From NCBI RefSeq assembly GCF_013368755.1, contig NC_049563.1, positions 1,612,001 through 1,676,000 on the forward strand: DNA of 64,000 bases, given 5' to 3'. The notes under the pieces are model-generated. The model was not told where the DNA came from and did no database searches. It saw only the letters and a list, made by a program, of their open reading frames with translations. The stretch's first letter is position 1, and each line of letters begins with the position of its first letter. Of this stretch, positions 1 to 12,871 are shown piece after piece. This DNA is from Talaromyces rugulosus. Taxonomy: Eukaryota; Ascomycota; Eurotiomycetes; Eurotiales; Trichocomaceae. A program made the position numbers and the translations under genes.

Positions 1-1736
1 CACGAGCTCTTGGAGCACGTTCGCCTTTCACCAAGACAACCCGATTAGCACGGCATGGAACAACATAAACAATGATTCGTGCCTGCCAAACGCATCTGCG
101 CCGTGCAGCGGTCTGGGATACCCAGTTTACGTTGTCAATGCAACGTCTGCGAAAGATGTCAAGCTTGCAATTGACTTTGCCAGGGAGAATAATGTGAGGT
201 TGAATGTAAAAGCATCTGGGCATGACTATATAAAGCGGTATGTGCATAGTATTGAGCCAAATCGATATACTGAATAGCCTATCTGACCTGAGGAACAGGT
301 CTGCAGCCCCGTACTCTCTATCAATCTGGACGAGATATATGGTCGGAGGATACGAGTATCATGACCATTTCAAGCCAAAAAACTGCAACATTACAATTGA
401 TACTACGGCAGTGACCGCAGGAGCCGCATCATACGTCAGCGATGTATATTACAACCTGCATCAACACAATCTAACAGTCGTTGACGGCATGGGACCGGAA
501 GTTACTATGGGCGGTTATCTGACTGGAGGTGGCCACAGTCCCATCTCAAACATTTTTGGGCTTGGTTCCGATCAGGTTTACGAGGTGGAGATGGTGACGC
601 CTACGGGAAAAATAACCATAGCAAATGAATGTCAAAATACAGATTTGTTCTGGGCTGTTCGAGGAGTAAGTGCCAAGTTCAAACCGTCTTTGGAAAGTTC
701 CTAACATCTCAGGGCGGTGGGAGCACATTTGGAGTCTTGACGAAAGTGACTGTGCGGACTGTTCCATCCAGCCCAATTGCGGTATACGATTTTACTATCG
801 AGGCACAAATAAACTCCAGGGCCTACTGGGACAGCGTGGCATACCTGCTAGCACAATATCCTACCCTCTCTGACTCAAACGTTGCAGCGTATACATACAT
901 GTACCCTAATACCAGCGCCGCCGGATTAGGAGGCGATATAGCGTCCTTTGAAGCGGTGTTTGCCTTGTATGACCCTGCTTCGGCGAATATACTGGAGAAC
1001 TTGCTGAAACCCTTTTTGCATCATGTCAACGAGACGTACTCTGGCCAAATAACTACAAAGGCAACTTCGACTATCTTTCCAAACTTCTACAGCATGTTTC
1101 TCAAGTATGCCGACGATGGCGGTGCAGGTGTGGACAAGGTGGTTGGATCTCGCCTGTTGCCGCCGGAGACTCTGACAAAAGACGCTTTTCGTGGTGCACT
1201 GATGGACTTTATGGGAGATGCGGGAGGGAGATTGTACATGGTTTCTGGAAAAGGTGTTTGGGACGCGAAACCAAGAGGTGGCAGTGATGCTGTCAACCCT
1301 GCGTGGAGAAAGGCGTTGATTCATGCTGGTAAGTGAAGGATATATTGTCTGGTCCTAGCAATACGGTTTCTCAAGATCTAACGCACCCTAGTGGCTTCAC
1401 AAGACTGGACACCTTTCGACGAGACTGAACGAGCGACCGTCGAACATAACATTAACAACGTCCAAGTCGAAGCTTTGCGGCGACTGGTTCCTGAATCGGG
1501 GGCGTACCTCAATGAGGTATGTATTTCTGGATCTTTTTAATGACAACACAATCACTAAAAAAATACAGGCGTATTGGAATGAACCCAATTTCCAACAAGC
1601 GTTCTGGGGGTCCAACTATGAAAGGTTGCAAAAGATCAAAAAGGCTGTTGATCCAGATGATGTGTTTTGGTGCCATGTGTGTGTTGGGAGTGAGGAGTGG
1701 AAAGAAGTTCGACATCGTTTGTGCCGAGTTCGGTAG
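1..1736 (+). CDS. FAD-linked oxidoreductase, BBE type (5'-truncated by window)
   Basis: This is the C-terminal bulk of a berberine-bridge-type (PCMH FAD-binding) oxidoreductase, a family that oxidises alcohols, sugars or alkaloid-like metabolites and passes electrons to O2. The inferred exons are <1-237, 299-665, 713-1328, 1392-1516 and 1569-1736; all introns are GT-AG and 47-63 bp. The FAD-domain motif SGHDYIKRS keeps the histidine that normally carries the 8-alpha-FAD bond. The second-site cysteine expected just before the GGxxxGGG stretch is absent (the sequence reads GPEVTMGGYLTGGG), so flavin attachment is probably mono-covalent. The C-terminal BBE motif (FWGSNYERLQKIKKAVDP) is intact. 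The start codon and any signal peptide lie before base 1. Many such enzymes sit in secondary-metabolite clusters, but no other cluster gene is visible here. The substrate cannot be told from the sequence. Confidence 0.85.
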
Positions 1737-2264
1737 AAGGGAGAAGGTACTATAGAAAATACTATACAATCTCCCAGAGCCAATGTATGCCCAAGTTCTA
1801 CCTCATAGTTATTAAATTCATTGATATCAAAAGTCAATGAATTATTGTACCTTCTAGGTGATACAAACAAGGTTCCAGATCTGTTGGATCTGTTTTTCTA
1901 TTAGTTTATAAAAGGAAAATAAGAGAACAAACACAAAGAACTCTAACTTGGATCAGTGCAATTCACACAGAGTAACAACAGAGGGTCACTGTAACAGTAT
2001 AGTAGCGGTATAGCGTCACGATACAGGGTCACGACAGAGTCACAACAACACACCAGACAAGCGGGTCTCTTGTGTGAAGATTTCTCTTAATAAAGAAGAC
2101 GAGATCCTTCGAACAGCCACAGGCAGTAAATTCTCTTCACATCAAACCACCAACCCACTCCAAGAGCCACAAAAGAAAAAGGTCGTCAGGTACGCTAATC
2201 TTTGTTTTATATTTTTTATATCAAGTTCGAGGCAGATTACACAGCTCATCTCATCTTTAAAGAC
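1737..2264. other. Intergenic region with short GGGTCAC/AGTCAC repeats
   Basis: No supported gene is present. Between about 1965 and 2050 there is a run of diverged direct repeats built on gggtcac, gcgtcac and gagtcac. It is followed by an A-rich leader with an AATAAAG-like element near 2090. The leader and the downstream acidic/proline-rich ORF recall the 5' end of a retroelement, but no LTR pair or integrase is visible, so this is only an impression. Confidence 0.3.
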
Positions 2265-3021
2265 ATGACTGGGCGGTCAGGAAGCAACCCGCCAGGTGGG
2301 CGCCCAGGCAGCCAGCAAACGACGCAGTTTGCAGCACTCACCGCAAGTACTGACAGTCATGATGCATACTGGCATTATGAGAATTCCTTTTACGCTGATG
2401 ATGATGACTACGACGATGATGATGACGAGGATCCGACAAGCTTCCATATCGAAGAATCCGTTGCAAGCTCTCACAGGCAGCCACTGTCTAACCAACCACC
2501 ACCACCACCATATGGCCATGGCCAGCCAGGAAACAATGTCAGGTTGAGCATAACTTCAACCAGTCCGGTTCCGTATGCGCAAGATCCGATGACCTACCAG
2601 TCACTACCTCCTGAGAACAATCCGCCGCCGGGCTTTCAAAGGCGTCCACGCATACGGAGAGGCGTTGCAAGAGAGCCGCGAGCCCACATCTCGCCGATAC
2701 CAGAAGACTCGGCGTCTACGGCGTTTCCCTTAACTATTCAAGGTCCCGGGCAGAGAATCGTTCGTCCCCTCCCTCCGATTCCAGCTGGGGCTGGCCAGCC
2801 GGCGCAAGCTCGGGGCCCGGTAGCCCAGAGGGTTGAAGAGATTTCAGAATTAACTCGTTTATTGTCTCTAAGTGAAAAAGAAAAAGAAGGAGGCCATGGC
2901 AAGAATCAAAAGGATCAGGGATGATATCTTGGACGCGTCGAAGTTAGTCCGGATTGGTCAATTGGCACAGCCTATTGTCGGAGACAAATCATTTCTCGTT
3001 CCTAGAAATTGTTTAGTTTGA
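2265..3021 (+). pseudogene. Unknown low-complexity protein, probably frameshifted
   Basis: I do not recognise this gene. The uninterrupted frame runs from ATG 2265 to a stop at 2922-2924 (219 residues). It is disordered: an acidic Asp tract (about residues 43-57) encoded by GAT/GAC repeats, then Pro-rich blocks (PPPPPYGHG, LPPENNPPPGF, RPLPPIP). Near 2870-2890, in an A-rich run, the reading frame appears to slip by one base. The alternative frame continues with a more protein-like basic/amphipathic stretch (AMARIKRIRDDILDASKLV) and stops at 3019-3021. A single-base indel or sequencing error in the homopolymer would join them. The gene could also be a gag-like relic or a lineage-specific protein. 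Confidence 0.35.
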
Positions 3022-3313
3022 TAAAAATATCAACGATGCCAACCAGAGAGTCAAGCATTTCCTGCCAAGTTGTTGAACATAGTATTTCAAACGAATACTT
3101 AGTATTGTGTAGCAGTAACCGATATAATAATTCCGTTGGTTAAAACCATGTTGTTGTCGCATGTGAACCGTTATCGGCAATGCGGAATCACCTTATCGGG
3201 AATCTTGTTCCGCGTTCCGAGGCGTGCCTCGGCATTGACAAAAAAACATATAATTATCGACGCGCGCTCCCTAGCTTTGTGCCCGAATTGCTTCAAACTC
3301 GACATGCGCAAAA

Positions 3314-4343
3314 ATGGCAGACGACAAAGAGAAGTCTGTTCCACCAGGACAAGACTTGAACGCGTCCGATGAGCTCGCTCCACAGACGCCAGGAGCAGCG
3401 GGGAAGATCGGCTCTTACAAGACGGCTATCGACGTCTTGTCCAAGACCGATGAGACGGTCCTGAGGCTAAAGAAGTGAGTATACAGGTTGGACAGGACGA
3501 TTCTGCGATTGAAGAACTACAGCTGACCGCTTTTCAATTAGATTTTTGTCCACCCCGTCTGGCGTTGATTCGGCGCTGTCGACAATCGGCTATAGCTCGC
3601 ACATCCTCCACCACGTTCTGAACTCGTCTCCTTTGACTGCTGTGCAAACTCGGATAAAGTTCTTTCTCCTCCAAAGACTGGGCGGGAAACTTACTGCGCC
3701 CAAACCACCTGTCCCTTCATATGCGCGTCCGGCGCCGCTGTTGGCCCTCTCGAGCCTGATCTCGGAAACCCGCTACACGCTCCGTCTCTTTGAGCTTGTC
3801 ACAATCTGGGCATGGGGCTCTTCGGTTTATAAATCACCGCCAAAGGATCGTACGCTAAAGGCAATTGCCTACGTGGAGGTTTTGTCTATTTTGGTATACC
3901 AAGCGCTGGAAAATGGTTCATACCTGGCTTCCAAGGGAATAGCATGGCAGACACTGGTGAAACGAACAGGAGGAACCGCAAAATGGAGTCTCTGGAGCGT
4001 CCGCGCTTGGTTCATCTACATCCTGCTTCAGTTTGTGCGACTATACCAGGATTCGGTTCTATTCAGCCGGCAAGAAGAAGAGAGAAAGAAACAACGCAAC
4101 GAGCAGGTCTCGGCTGGCGAAAAAGCTGTTTCCGAGTCGGAGCAAGAAGAAAACGAAACCCGGCGATTGGCAATTCGCGCTTGGAGGAAGAAGCTGATTA
4201 ACAACCTGGCCTGGGGTACGCTCTGCACGCACTGGAGCGTTGAGGGGGGAGTCGGGGTGCCAGTGTATCTCAATGGGTTCATCAGTCTGCTGGCAGGAAT
4301 CTGGGGAACTTATGACTCGTGGCAGGCTACTGCGTTGGCATAG
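3314..4343 (+). CDS. Pex11-family peroxin (Pex11C-like)
   Basis: This is a peroxisomal membrane protein of the Pex11 family, which elongates and helps divide peroxisomes. There are two exons, 3314-3474 and 3542-4343, with a GTGAGT donor and an AATTAG acceptor, giving 320 residues. The start is the ATG in the context aaaATGGCAGAC, followed by a short hydrophilic N-terminus and the typical amphipathic opening (YKTAIDVLSKTDETVLRLKKF). Other visible family features are the paired-helix middle region with SLISETRYTLRLFEL, the later tryptophan-rich segments (WSLWSVRAWFIY), a charged loop at about residues 225-255 (RQEEERKKQRNE), and a final hydrophobic helix near the C-terminus. The length fits fungal Pex11C-type paralogues, although which paralogue is uncertain. 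Confidence 0.75.
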
Positions 4344-5213
4344 ATTGCAGTCTCTTTATGATACCTTGCACATGCACTTTGCATGTGCGTTAGACAAGTG
4401 TAGATAGATATTCATCGTGTAATTTTTTTTTCTCTCCTAATTATCCACTTTGTTCAGTCATTTACAATTAATATAAGATGACGGAAACATACAAGAGAGT
4501 TATTTTTAGTTTCCACCACGCTGAAAGACAGATGTCGTGGTCAAAGAGTGCTTCATATTATTTAGAACAGAGTGCGGCCTGAATAATCAGGCAGGCGCAG
4601 GCTGCAGTGCGGTGCGTCACCTGTGGCGGGTGCATGTGGCTGGACGCGTGGCTGGGGCGGTCGAGGGGATTCCATGTCTTTCGCTGTGCCCGGGCGGTGA
4701 GCGCCTCGACCCGGCACTATCCAAGCTCTCCTACTTGCGCTCTTTCAAGCAGCCAACAAAGAGCATCATGTAATAAGAATTTAAAAAAAAAAAATATTAA
4801 TTATAGTAATCAAATTTGCCTCCGTGCCATACTCCGCATTTGCCCTGTCTCCTTTCTGGTTGCTTCCATTACTGTTGCTGGCTGTTAATAATCGCCCGAG
4901 TTGCCCAGGCAGGTCCGACGCGCGCTAGTTCGATATCGTCACCTCTTAATCTGGAGCTGCCGCTGCCGACCTTAACCTACTCAACCCATCACCTCGCCGG
5001 TTGCTCGCTTCTTCATCCACCTCCCCCTCACAAGTTGTTCCTGTTCAGCTTGTGTATCCAAGTGTGATCATATCTACTGTCTCCTCCCTTTTTTCTATCT
5101 GCTCTCGCCCCCAGCGAGATCGTGTTTTCAGTTCGGGTCTGGTGACGTCTGTGACCAGTGCCAGCCATCGCACCCAGCTTCATTAACCCACGCATCTCCC
5201 ATCATCTTTGAAA
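4344..5213. other. Intergenic: peroxin 3' end and cdc48 promoter/leader
   Basis: No gene is present. The left part holds a short hairpin (4368-4388) and AT-rich 3' flank. The right part, about 4960-5210, is strongly CT-rich, as is usual for leaders of highly expressed filamentous-fungal genes, and leads into the cdc48 start at 5214. The short ORFs here look random. Confidence 0.5.
4368..4388. repeat. 9-bp perfect inverted repeat with 3-nt loop
   Basis: The arms are GCACATGCA (4368-4376) and TGCATGTGC (4380-4388), separated by ctt, about 25 bp after the peroxin stop codon. In the transcript this would form a stable hairpin in the 3' UTR. No function is known from sequence alone. Confidence 0.6.
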
Positions 5214-8025
<2,812 letters not shown>

Positions 8026-8596
8026 GCCTGTTCGAACGCTCTTGACGTCTTCATGAATCTGTTGTGTTCATTCAATATGGGAACGGGATTAGGTTTCTTA
8101 TAAGAAACCTCAGCATTTACGAGAAATACTAGTTGGTTTTGCTTTGCTATCTGCATATTTCGATTGGTTTGGTGCTGCGTAGTTTTTTATGCCCTGGTAA
8201 TGCGCAGAAGTACCAGTAGAGATCAGAAAGAGGCAGATCAGTGGTTTTCTATTTCGTTTTCTTAATTGTTCTGTTTTTTGTTTGTACTCTATCTACACTT
8301 TCCTAGGTGGTTGAAATAGAATCCATTCTTCAAGTGTTTCAAAAGTGAAAGTAATTCTCTTCATGGTATCAATAGGATATGAAAGTACTGTACATAAGGA
8401 AGGGGCATTGAATCATGTTCAGCCTTCCTGCATGATTTCTACATGCTAAAGCCACAGCCAAAAAAAAAAAGAGACAGGCAAAACCAAAACTGTATGTGTA
8501 ACCGTCTACTCCATAACTCTACTCCATACCCATGAAAACGCCAAATTCTTTTTGCAATGCCAATGCTATAGTTCTGTTTTTTGTTGTTGGAGGAAA
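8026..8596. other. Tail-to-tail intergenic spacer
   Basis: This lies between the 3' ends of cdc48 (+) and the short unknown gene (-). It contains AT-rich 3' UTR-like DNA and an A-run near 8461. I see no gene and no repeat of note. Confidence 0.5.
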
Positions 8597-9235
8597 TTAT
8601 TTCCCTCCAGATTTGGCCTTTTTATTAGCTGCTGCGTTCTTTGAAGGACTGGCATCGGCAGCAGTCTTTAGGCGTGAGTCTTTGGTGCTCGTCTTGTTGG
8701 GTTTTTTGTCCGACTTGGACGTGTTGTGGCTACTAGGTGCGTCTGCTTCGGCAGCAGAAGAAGTGTCCTCGTCGCCTTCAATAGTGGCAATGGGCCGTAT
8801 CGAGTCCTTGAGCGCCTTGACGCCCTGATCAACGACGTCTTTGGGTATCCGCACATCCAGATTGTTGAACAGCGGTTCTGATGAGCCCACTCCATTTGTC
8901 GTTCCTCCATGCCCATTTGTTGTTGTTGTAGTACTGTTGCTGCTGTCGCTGTCCGCCTCGGGCACAGTAGGATGCGCCTCACCCGCCGCAAGCGCAACAA
9001 CAACGTCGACCAGCTCGTCGAATTGACTGCAGCGCCCGGCGCGCAGAAGATCGAGGGTGAGGGATTGGATTCGCTCGGTCCAGCCGGCGCGTTGGAGCGA
9101 GAAGAGGAGCTCGGCGTGTAGCTCGTCGAGCGCAGAGGTTTCGGTGAGGTGTTTGTAAATCTCGGCTTCGAGGGTTTCTGACGATGACGATGACGACGAT
9201 GTTGTTGTTGTTGCGGTTGTTGTTTCGCTGGGCAT
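8597..9235 (-). CDS. Conserved-looking fungal protein of unknown function
   Basis: A single-exon ORF of 212 residues starts at 9235. The N-terminus is a Thr/Ser homopolymer tract. Residues about 22-85 form an all-helical, protein-like block (LEAEIYKHLTETSALDELHAELL, then RAGWTERIQSLTLDLLRAG). A short conserved-looking segment follows (NLDVRIPKDVVDQGVKALKDSI). The C-terminus is Lys/Ser-rich and looks like a nuclear-localising tail (KKPNKTSTKDSR, NKKAKSGGK). The helical block slightly recalls the Shg1/BOD1 type of small chromatin-complex subunit, but that resemblance is weak and I do not assign it. The gene is convergent with cdc48 and divergent from mvp1. Confidence 0.6.
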   Translation of the reverse strand: MPSETTTATTTTSSSSSSSETLEAEIYKHLTETSALDELHAELLFSLQRAGWTERIQSLTLDLLRAGRCSQFDELVDVVVALAAGEAHPTVPEADSDSSNSTTTTTNGHGGTTNGVGSSEPLFNNLDVRIPKDVVDQGVKALKDSIRPIATIEGDEDTSSAAEADAPSSHNTSKSDKKPNKTSTKDSRLKTAADASPSKNAAANKKAKSGGK

Positions 9236-10520
9236 TATGGGGACGAGGGTTGTGGTTTCATGCGGATGGCGAGAGAGGAAGAAAAAGAAAGTGTGCGTAT
9301 AGTATTATAATAAAAACCCCCGGAAATAAGAAATAAAAGGAACGAAGGAAATAAAATAAATGAAAAAATAAAGCAGGGTTATTCTACTGCATTCGTAAAA
9401 AGGTGGAATCGTCTTTTTGATATCGAAAATCGCAATCGGCGGGAGAATGAGGATGAATGGGACGGCGGAGCCAGAGCAAGGCTGCAAGTAAGCAGGGTCA
9501 GGCTAGTGACGTGGAGACAGTGAAAGAAAGGTAAATAAGCATTTCAAACAGGCATTTGAGCCGTGTGCAGAGTCATTGAGGATCAAAAATAGCTGGATAT
9601 TGTTGGAGGTTCTCTTTTTTGCTGTTAATTGTCGGTGGTAGTGAGTGGTGAGTTAGTGGTAGTACGTAGTTGCTGAGAAGGCCCTCGGATTGGGAGTTGC
9701 CGCCGGCGGGCGTTGCGCAACCATCCCGATAGATCGATCGTCCATTATTGCCGTTGCCACACAGTTGTCAGGCTGTGATTAGCATTGCTGGTGCATTTAT
9801 TTCTAGGGGTAGTATTGATATTGCATTTGTTTAATTTTCTTTAAATTTTTTTTACTTGAAATTCAAGAGAAACACAGATTTGCGGTGCTCTCCGGCCTGC
9901 GCAATGCCGTCTGCGTCACTGTATCACTGCAGCCTACAGTGCCTACAGCCCACTTAGGGGCCCTTTAGCGGGCTTTAGGGGCCTCGGGGGTGGTCACGGG
10001 GCAGCTTAGGGAGCCCGGAGCCCAGAGCCTTAAAAGCAACCATCTACATTCTACACTGTGCGGCCAAGGTTGTTTGTTAACCCCACCATAGCGAGTTCTG
10101 AGAAATACTGAGAGATAATAGCCAAGAGAAGTCAATTCACTGTAAAGTGGCAAATTTCTTATCGCCTTATACCGGTATCTACAGGTAGCTACTATCATAC
10201 CTGACAACGACGCGGCCGCTAGAGCTACCCGGCTGTCCCACTTTCCAAGTCTCGAGCTGCACCTCGACCTCCATCAGTCTTCACCACCACCATGCGCTGT
10301 GCGCGCCATCATTGATCTCTGGTATGAAAGAATCCTCGCGCCATCCCATCCATCGTCGCCCCTTCCCTCGGCTGTGTTTGCGCGACTAGAAGCTAACTCA
10401 CCAGCGCGCGTGCACCGATAAGTCGCAAGCTACAACGGAACGGACGCCTCCACCGGTGACGCAGCGATCAACAACAACTCCAACTCGATCCTCTCTATAT
10501 AGATACATATCACAACCACC
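9236..10520. other. Divergent intergenic region (unknown gene / mvp1)
   Basis: This is a shared upstream region of about 1.3 kb between the minus-strand gene and mvp1. It holds a G-rich segment (9950-10020) with quadruplex potential and a short diverged direct repeat (cagcctacagtgcctacagcc, near 9930). No gene is supported. Confidence 0.5.
9978..10011 (+). other. Putative G-quadruplex motif
   Basis: Four G-tracts at 9978-9981, 9986-9990, 9998-10001 and 10009-10011 are separated by loops of 4, 7 and 7 nt, which meets the G3+N1-7 rule. The motif lies about 510 bp upstream of the mvp1 start on the coding strand. Folding and function are inferred only. Confidence 0.5.
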
Positions 10521-12871
10521 ATGTCCTTGTTCGGCACCTCGCCCGACGACGACGACTCCGCCGCGGCCAACCCGTCTCGTCGGTCCAAGTCCTCGCTCTT
10601 CGATGACGAGCCGCCCACGCACCACCGATCCGGCTCGGCTCTGTTCGCGGATGATAGCAACAGCGGTGACTCCCCCTGGGATATGCCGACGCCCAAGAAA
10701 GCCGGCCAACAGAATCTAGTCAAAAACCTCCTTCCAGCCACAGATGCTCCCGAAACCTATATAGATGCCTATGAGTTGGTTCTCGATGCCGGGAACCGGG
10801 TCGGCGCTGACGTTGGGTTGACTGCTGTTCGCCAGATTCTTTCGTCTAGCAGCTTGAATGCAGCGGACCAGGCTAAGATACTGAACCTGGTTTTACCCGG
10901 AGGCCAGGATTCTGCAAGCGGGCTAGGGCAGAATGAGTTCAATGTCTTGCTTGCCTTGATAGGGCTAGCTCAGGAAGGAGAAGATCTAGGGTACGATGCA
11001 ATTGACGAGCGACGAAATAGTATGCCATCCTTCTTGAAGCTTTCGACAATTACGCCTCTCTAACTTTGTATAGATCTCCCACAACCAAAGATTTCGTACT
11101 TGGATGATCTTAAATCTCCCAGCGAACCAGAACCTGTCTCGCAGGCCCAGGAGGAACCCTCGATACCGACTGCGGAACAACCTGCTACACCGCGACAAGC
11201 CTCTTTTGGCGCATCAGATCCGGACCCATGGGGTAGTCCTGACCTACACCGTGGTCACAATCACACCTCTGTTCCTTCAAATGAACCGCCACTAAACGGG
11301 TTCGGCAGCGTCCGATCTGGCACTAATGGATGGGCGGCTTCTGTCCCCGAGTCGCATAACGGAGGTCCAACAAATGGTCAAATTCCTCCTAGCAGTTCCG
11401 GGTCAGGCTGGAGCGCCTATAACAATACTACAGCAGCGCCCTTTGGGTCAAGTGGACAACAACCCGAATTGGGCGGGTTTGGACAACAAGGAAGAGAACA
11501 GGACAACACCAGTCCTCAAAACCGGGCAATTGGCAGTGGTGGAGTGACGGGGTTGGGGGTGGAAGAAACTGTCACTGTTATTCTACTGCCAGAAAAGGAA
11601 GGTGTTTTCATGTTCCAACATCGCAATTATGAGGTCAAATCAGCTCGTCGGGGCAGCTCCGTTGTGCGTCGATACAGCGACTTTGTGTGGCTACTGGACT
11701 GTTTACAAAAGCGGTACCCGTTTCGCCAGCTACCATTACTTCCTCCCAAGAGAGTTTCAGGTACGTCCCAAGGCTCTTTGTAGGAAACAGCCTCAAATCC
11801 AGCTCACACTTTCTAAGTTAATGGCACTCATCTTTCAGCGGATTCAACTTCATTCCTCGAGAAGCGCCGACGCGGACTCGTGCGCTTCACCAATGCGCTC
11901 GTTCGACACCCTGTTTTGAGTCAGGAGCAACTCGTTGTCATGTTTCTAACTGTTCCTACGGTAAGATTGCTCGGGATTTTTTGGTCTAAGCGATGATGCT
12001 CATCCGTTTGTATAGGAACTTTCAGTCTGGCGCAAACAGGCAACGATATCCGTGCAGGAAGAATTTACAGGCCGAAGCCTCCCACCGGATCTTGAAGATT
12101 CTTTACCGCCCACCTTGAATGAAATGTTCGACACTGTGCGTTCAGGAGTAAAGCGTTCCGCAGAAATCTACATCAATCTCTGTACATTGCTGGAGCGGTT
12201 GGCGAAGCGGAATGAAGGGTTAGCTGCAGACCATCTCCGATTCTCTTTGGCGCTGCAGTCCTTGACCGAAGCAACAAAGACGACATATGCCATTGACACA
12301 AACGACGTGCCTCTTCTCAACGACGGCATCAACGCTACCGCAAGACATCTTTCTGCGAGTCAAAGCCTGCTTGAAGACGAGGCGAAAGCCTGGGGCGATG
12401 GTGTTTTGGAAGATTTAAAACGACAGCGCGACTGTCTTGTCAGCGTGCGCGAGCTCTTTGAAAGGAGAGATCGTTATGCCAAAGACAACATTCCCCAATT
12501 AGAGAAGCGCATTGAAAGCAATGAAAGAAAGCTTCAGGAGTTGAGGGCCCGGCCGCAGGGGACGGTTAAACCGGGGGAGATTGAAAAGATAGAGGAATCT
12601 ATTTTCAAGGTGGGTTCTTCTTTTTTTCTTTTTTTCTAGAATTCAGACTAACGTGTCACAGGACAAGGAATCAATTGTGCAGCAACATGCTCGAGGCGTT
12701 TTCATCAAGGAGTGCATCCGCGACGAGCTCGCCTACTTCCAACAAAGCCAGTATCATATCAGCCGGTTGCATCAGGATTGGAGCCAGGAGCGAGTCAAGT
12801 ATGCCGAACTGCAGGCAGACAACTGGAGAAATCTCAGCGACGAGGTCGAAAGCATGCCCAACGGTGACTAG
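10521..12871 (+). CDS. mvp1: Sorting nexin Mvp1 (SNX8-like)
   Basis: This is a PX-BAR sorting nexin of endosomal membranes, needed for retrograde recycling and vacuolar protein sorting. The exons are 10521-11019, 11074-11760, 11839-11960, 12016-12609 and 12662-12871, all in phase, giving 703 residues. The N-terminal third is disordered Ser/Gly/Pro-rich sequence with a conserved helical block at about residues 65-165 ([16 protein letters not shown]). The PX domain begins near residue 330 and carries the PI3P-binding RRYSDF motif at 365-370 and the proline-rich LPLLPPKR loop. The C-terminal about 220 residues form the helical BAR-like region. The start follows a TATATA/ACC leader (ccaccATGTCC). 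It is a typical fungal orthologue. Confidence 0.9.

Noticed and set aside
1939..2265. LTR retrotransposon 5' end
   Set aside because: Repeats and leader look suggestive, but no second LTR, primer-binding site or pol-type ORF is present.
4537..5186. Small plus-strand ORFs before cdc48
   Set aside because: They are Pro/Ser/Cys-rich readings of the CT-rich promoter and leader, without protein-like features.
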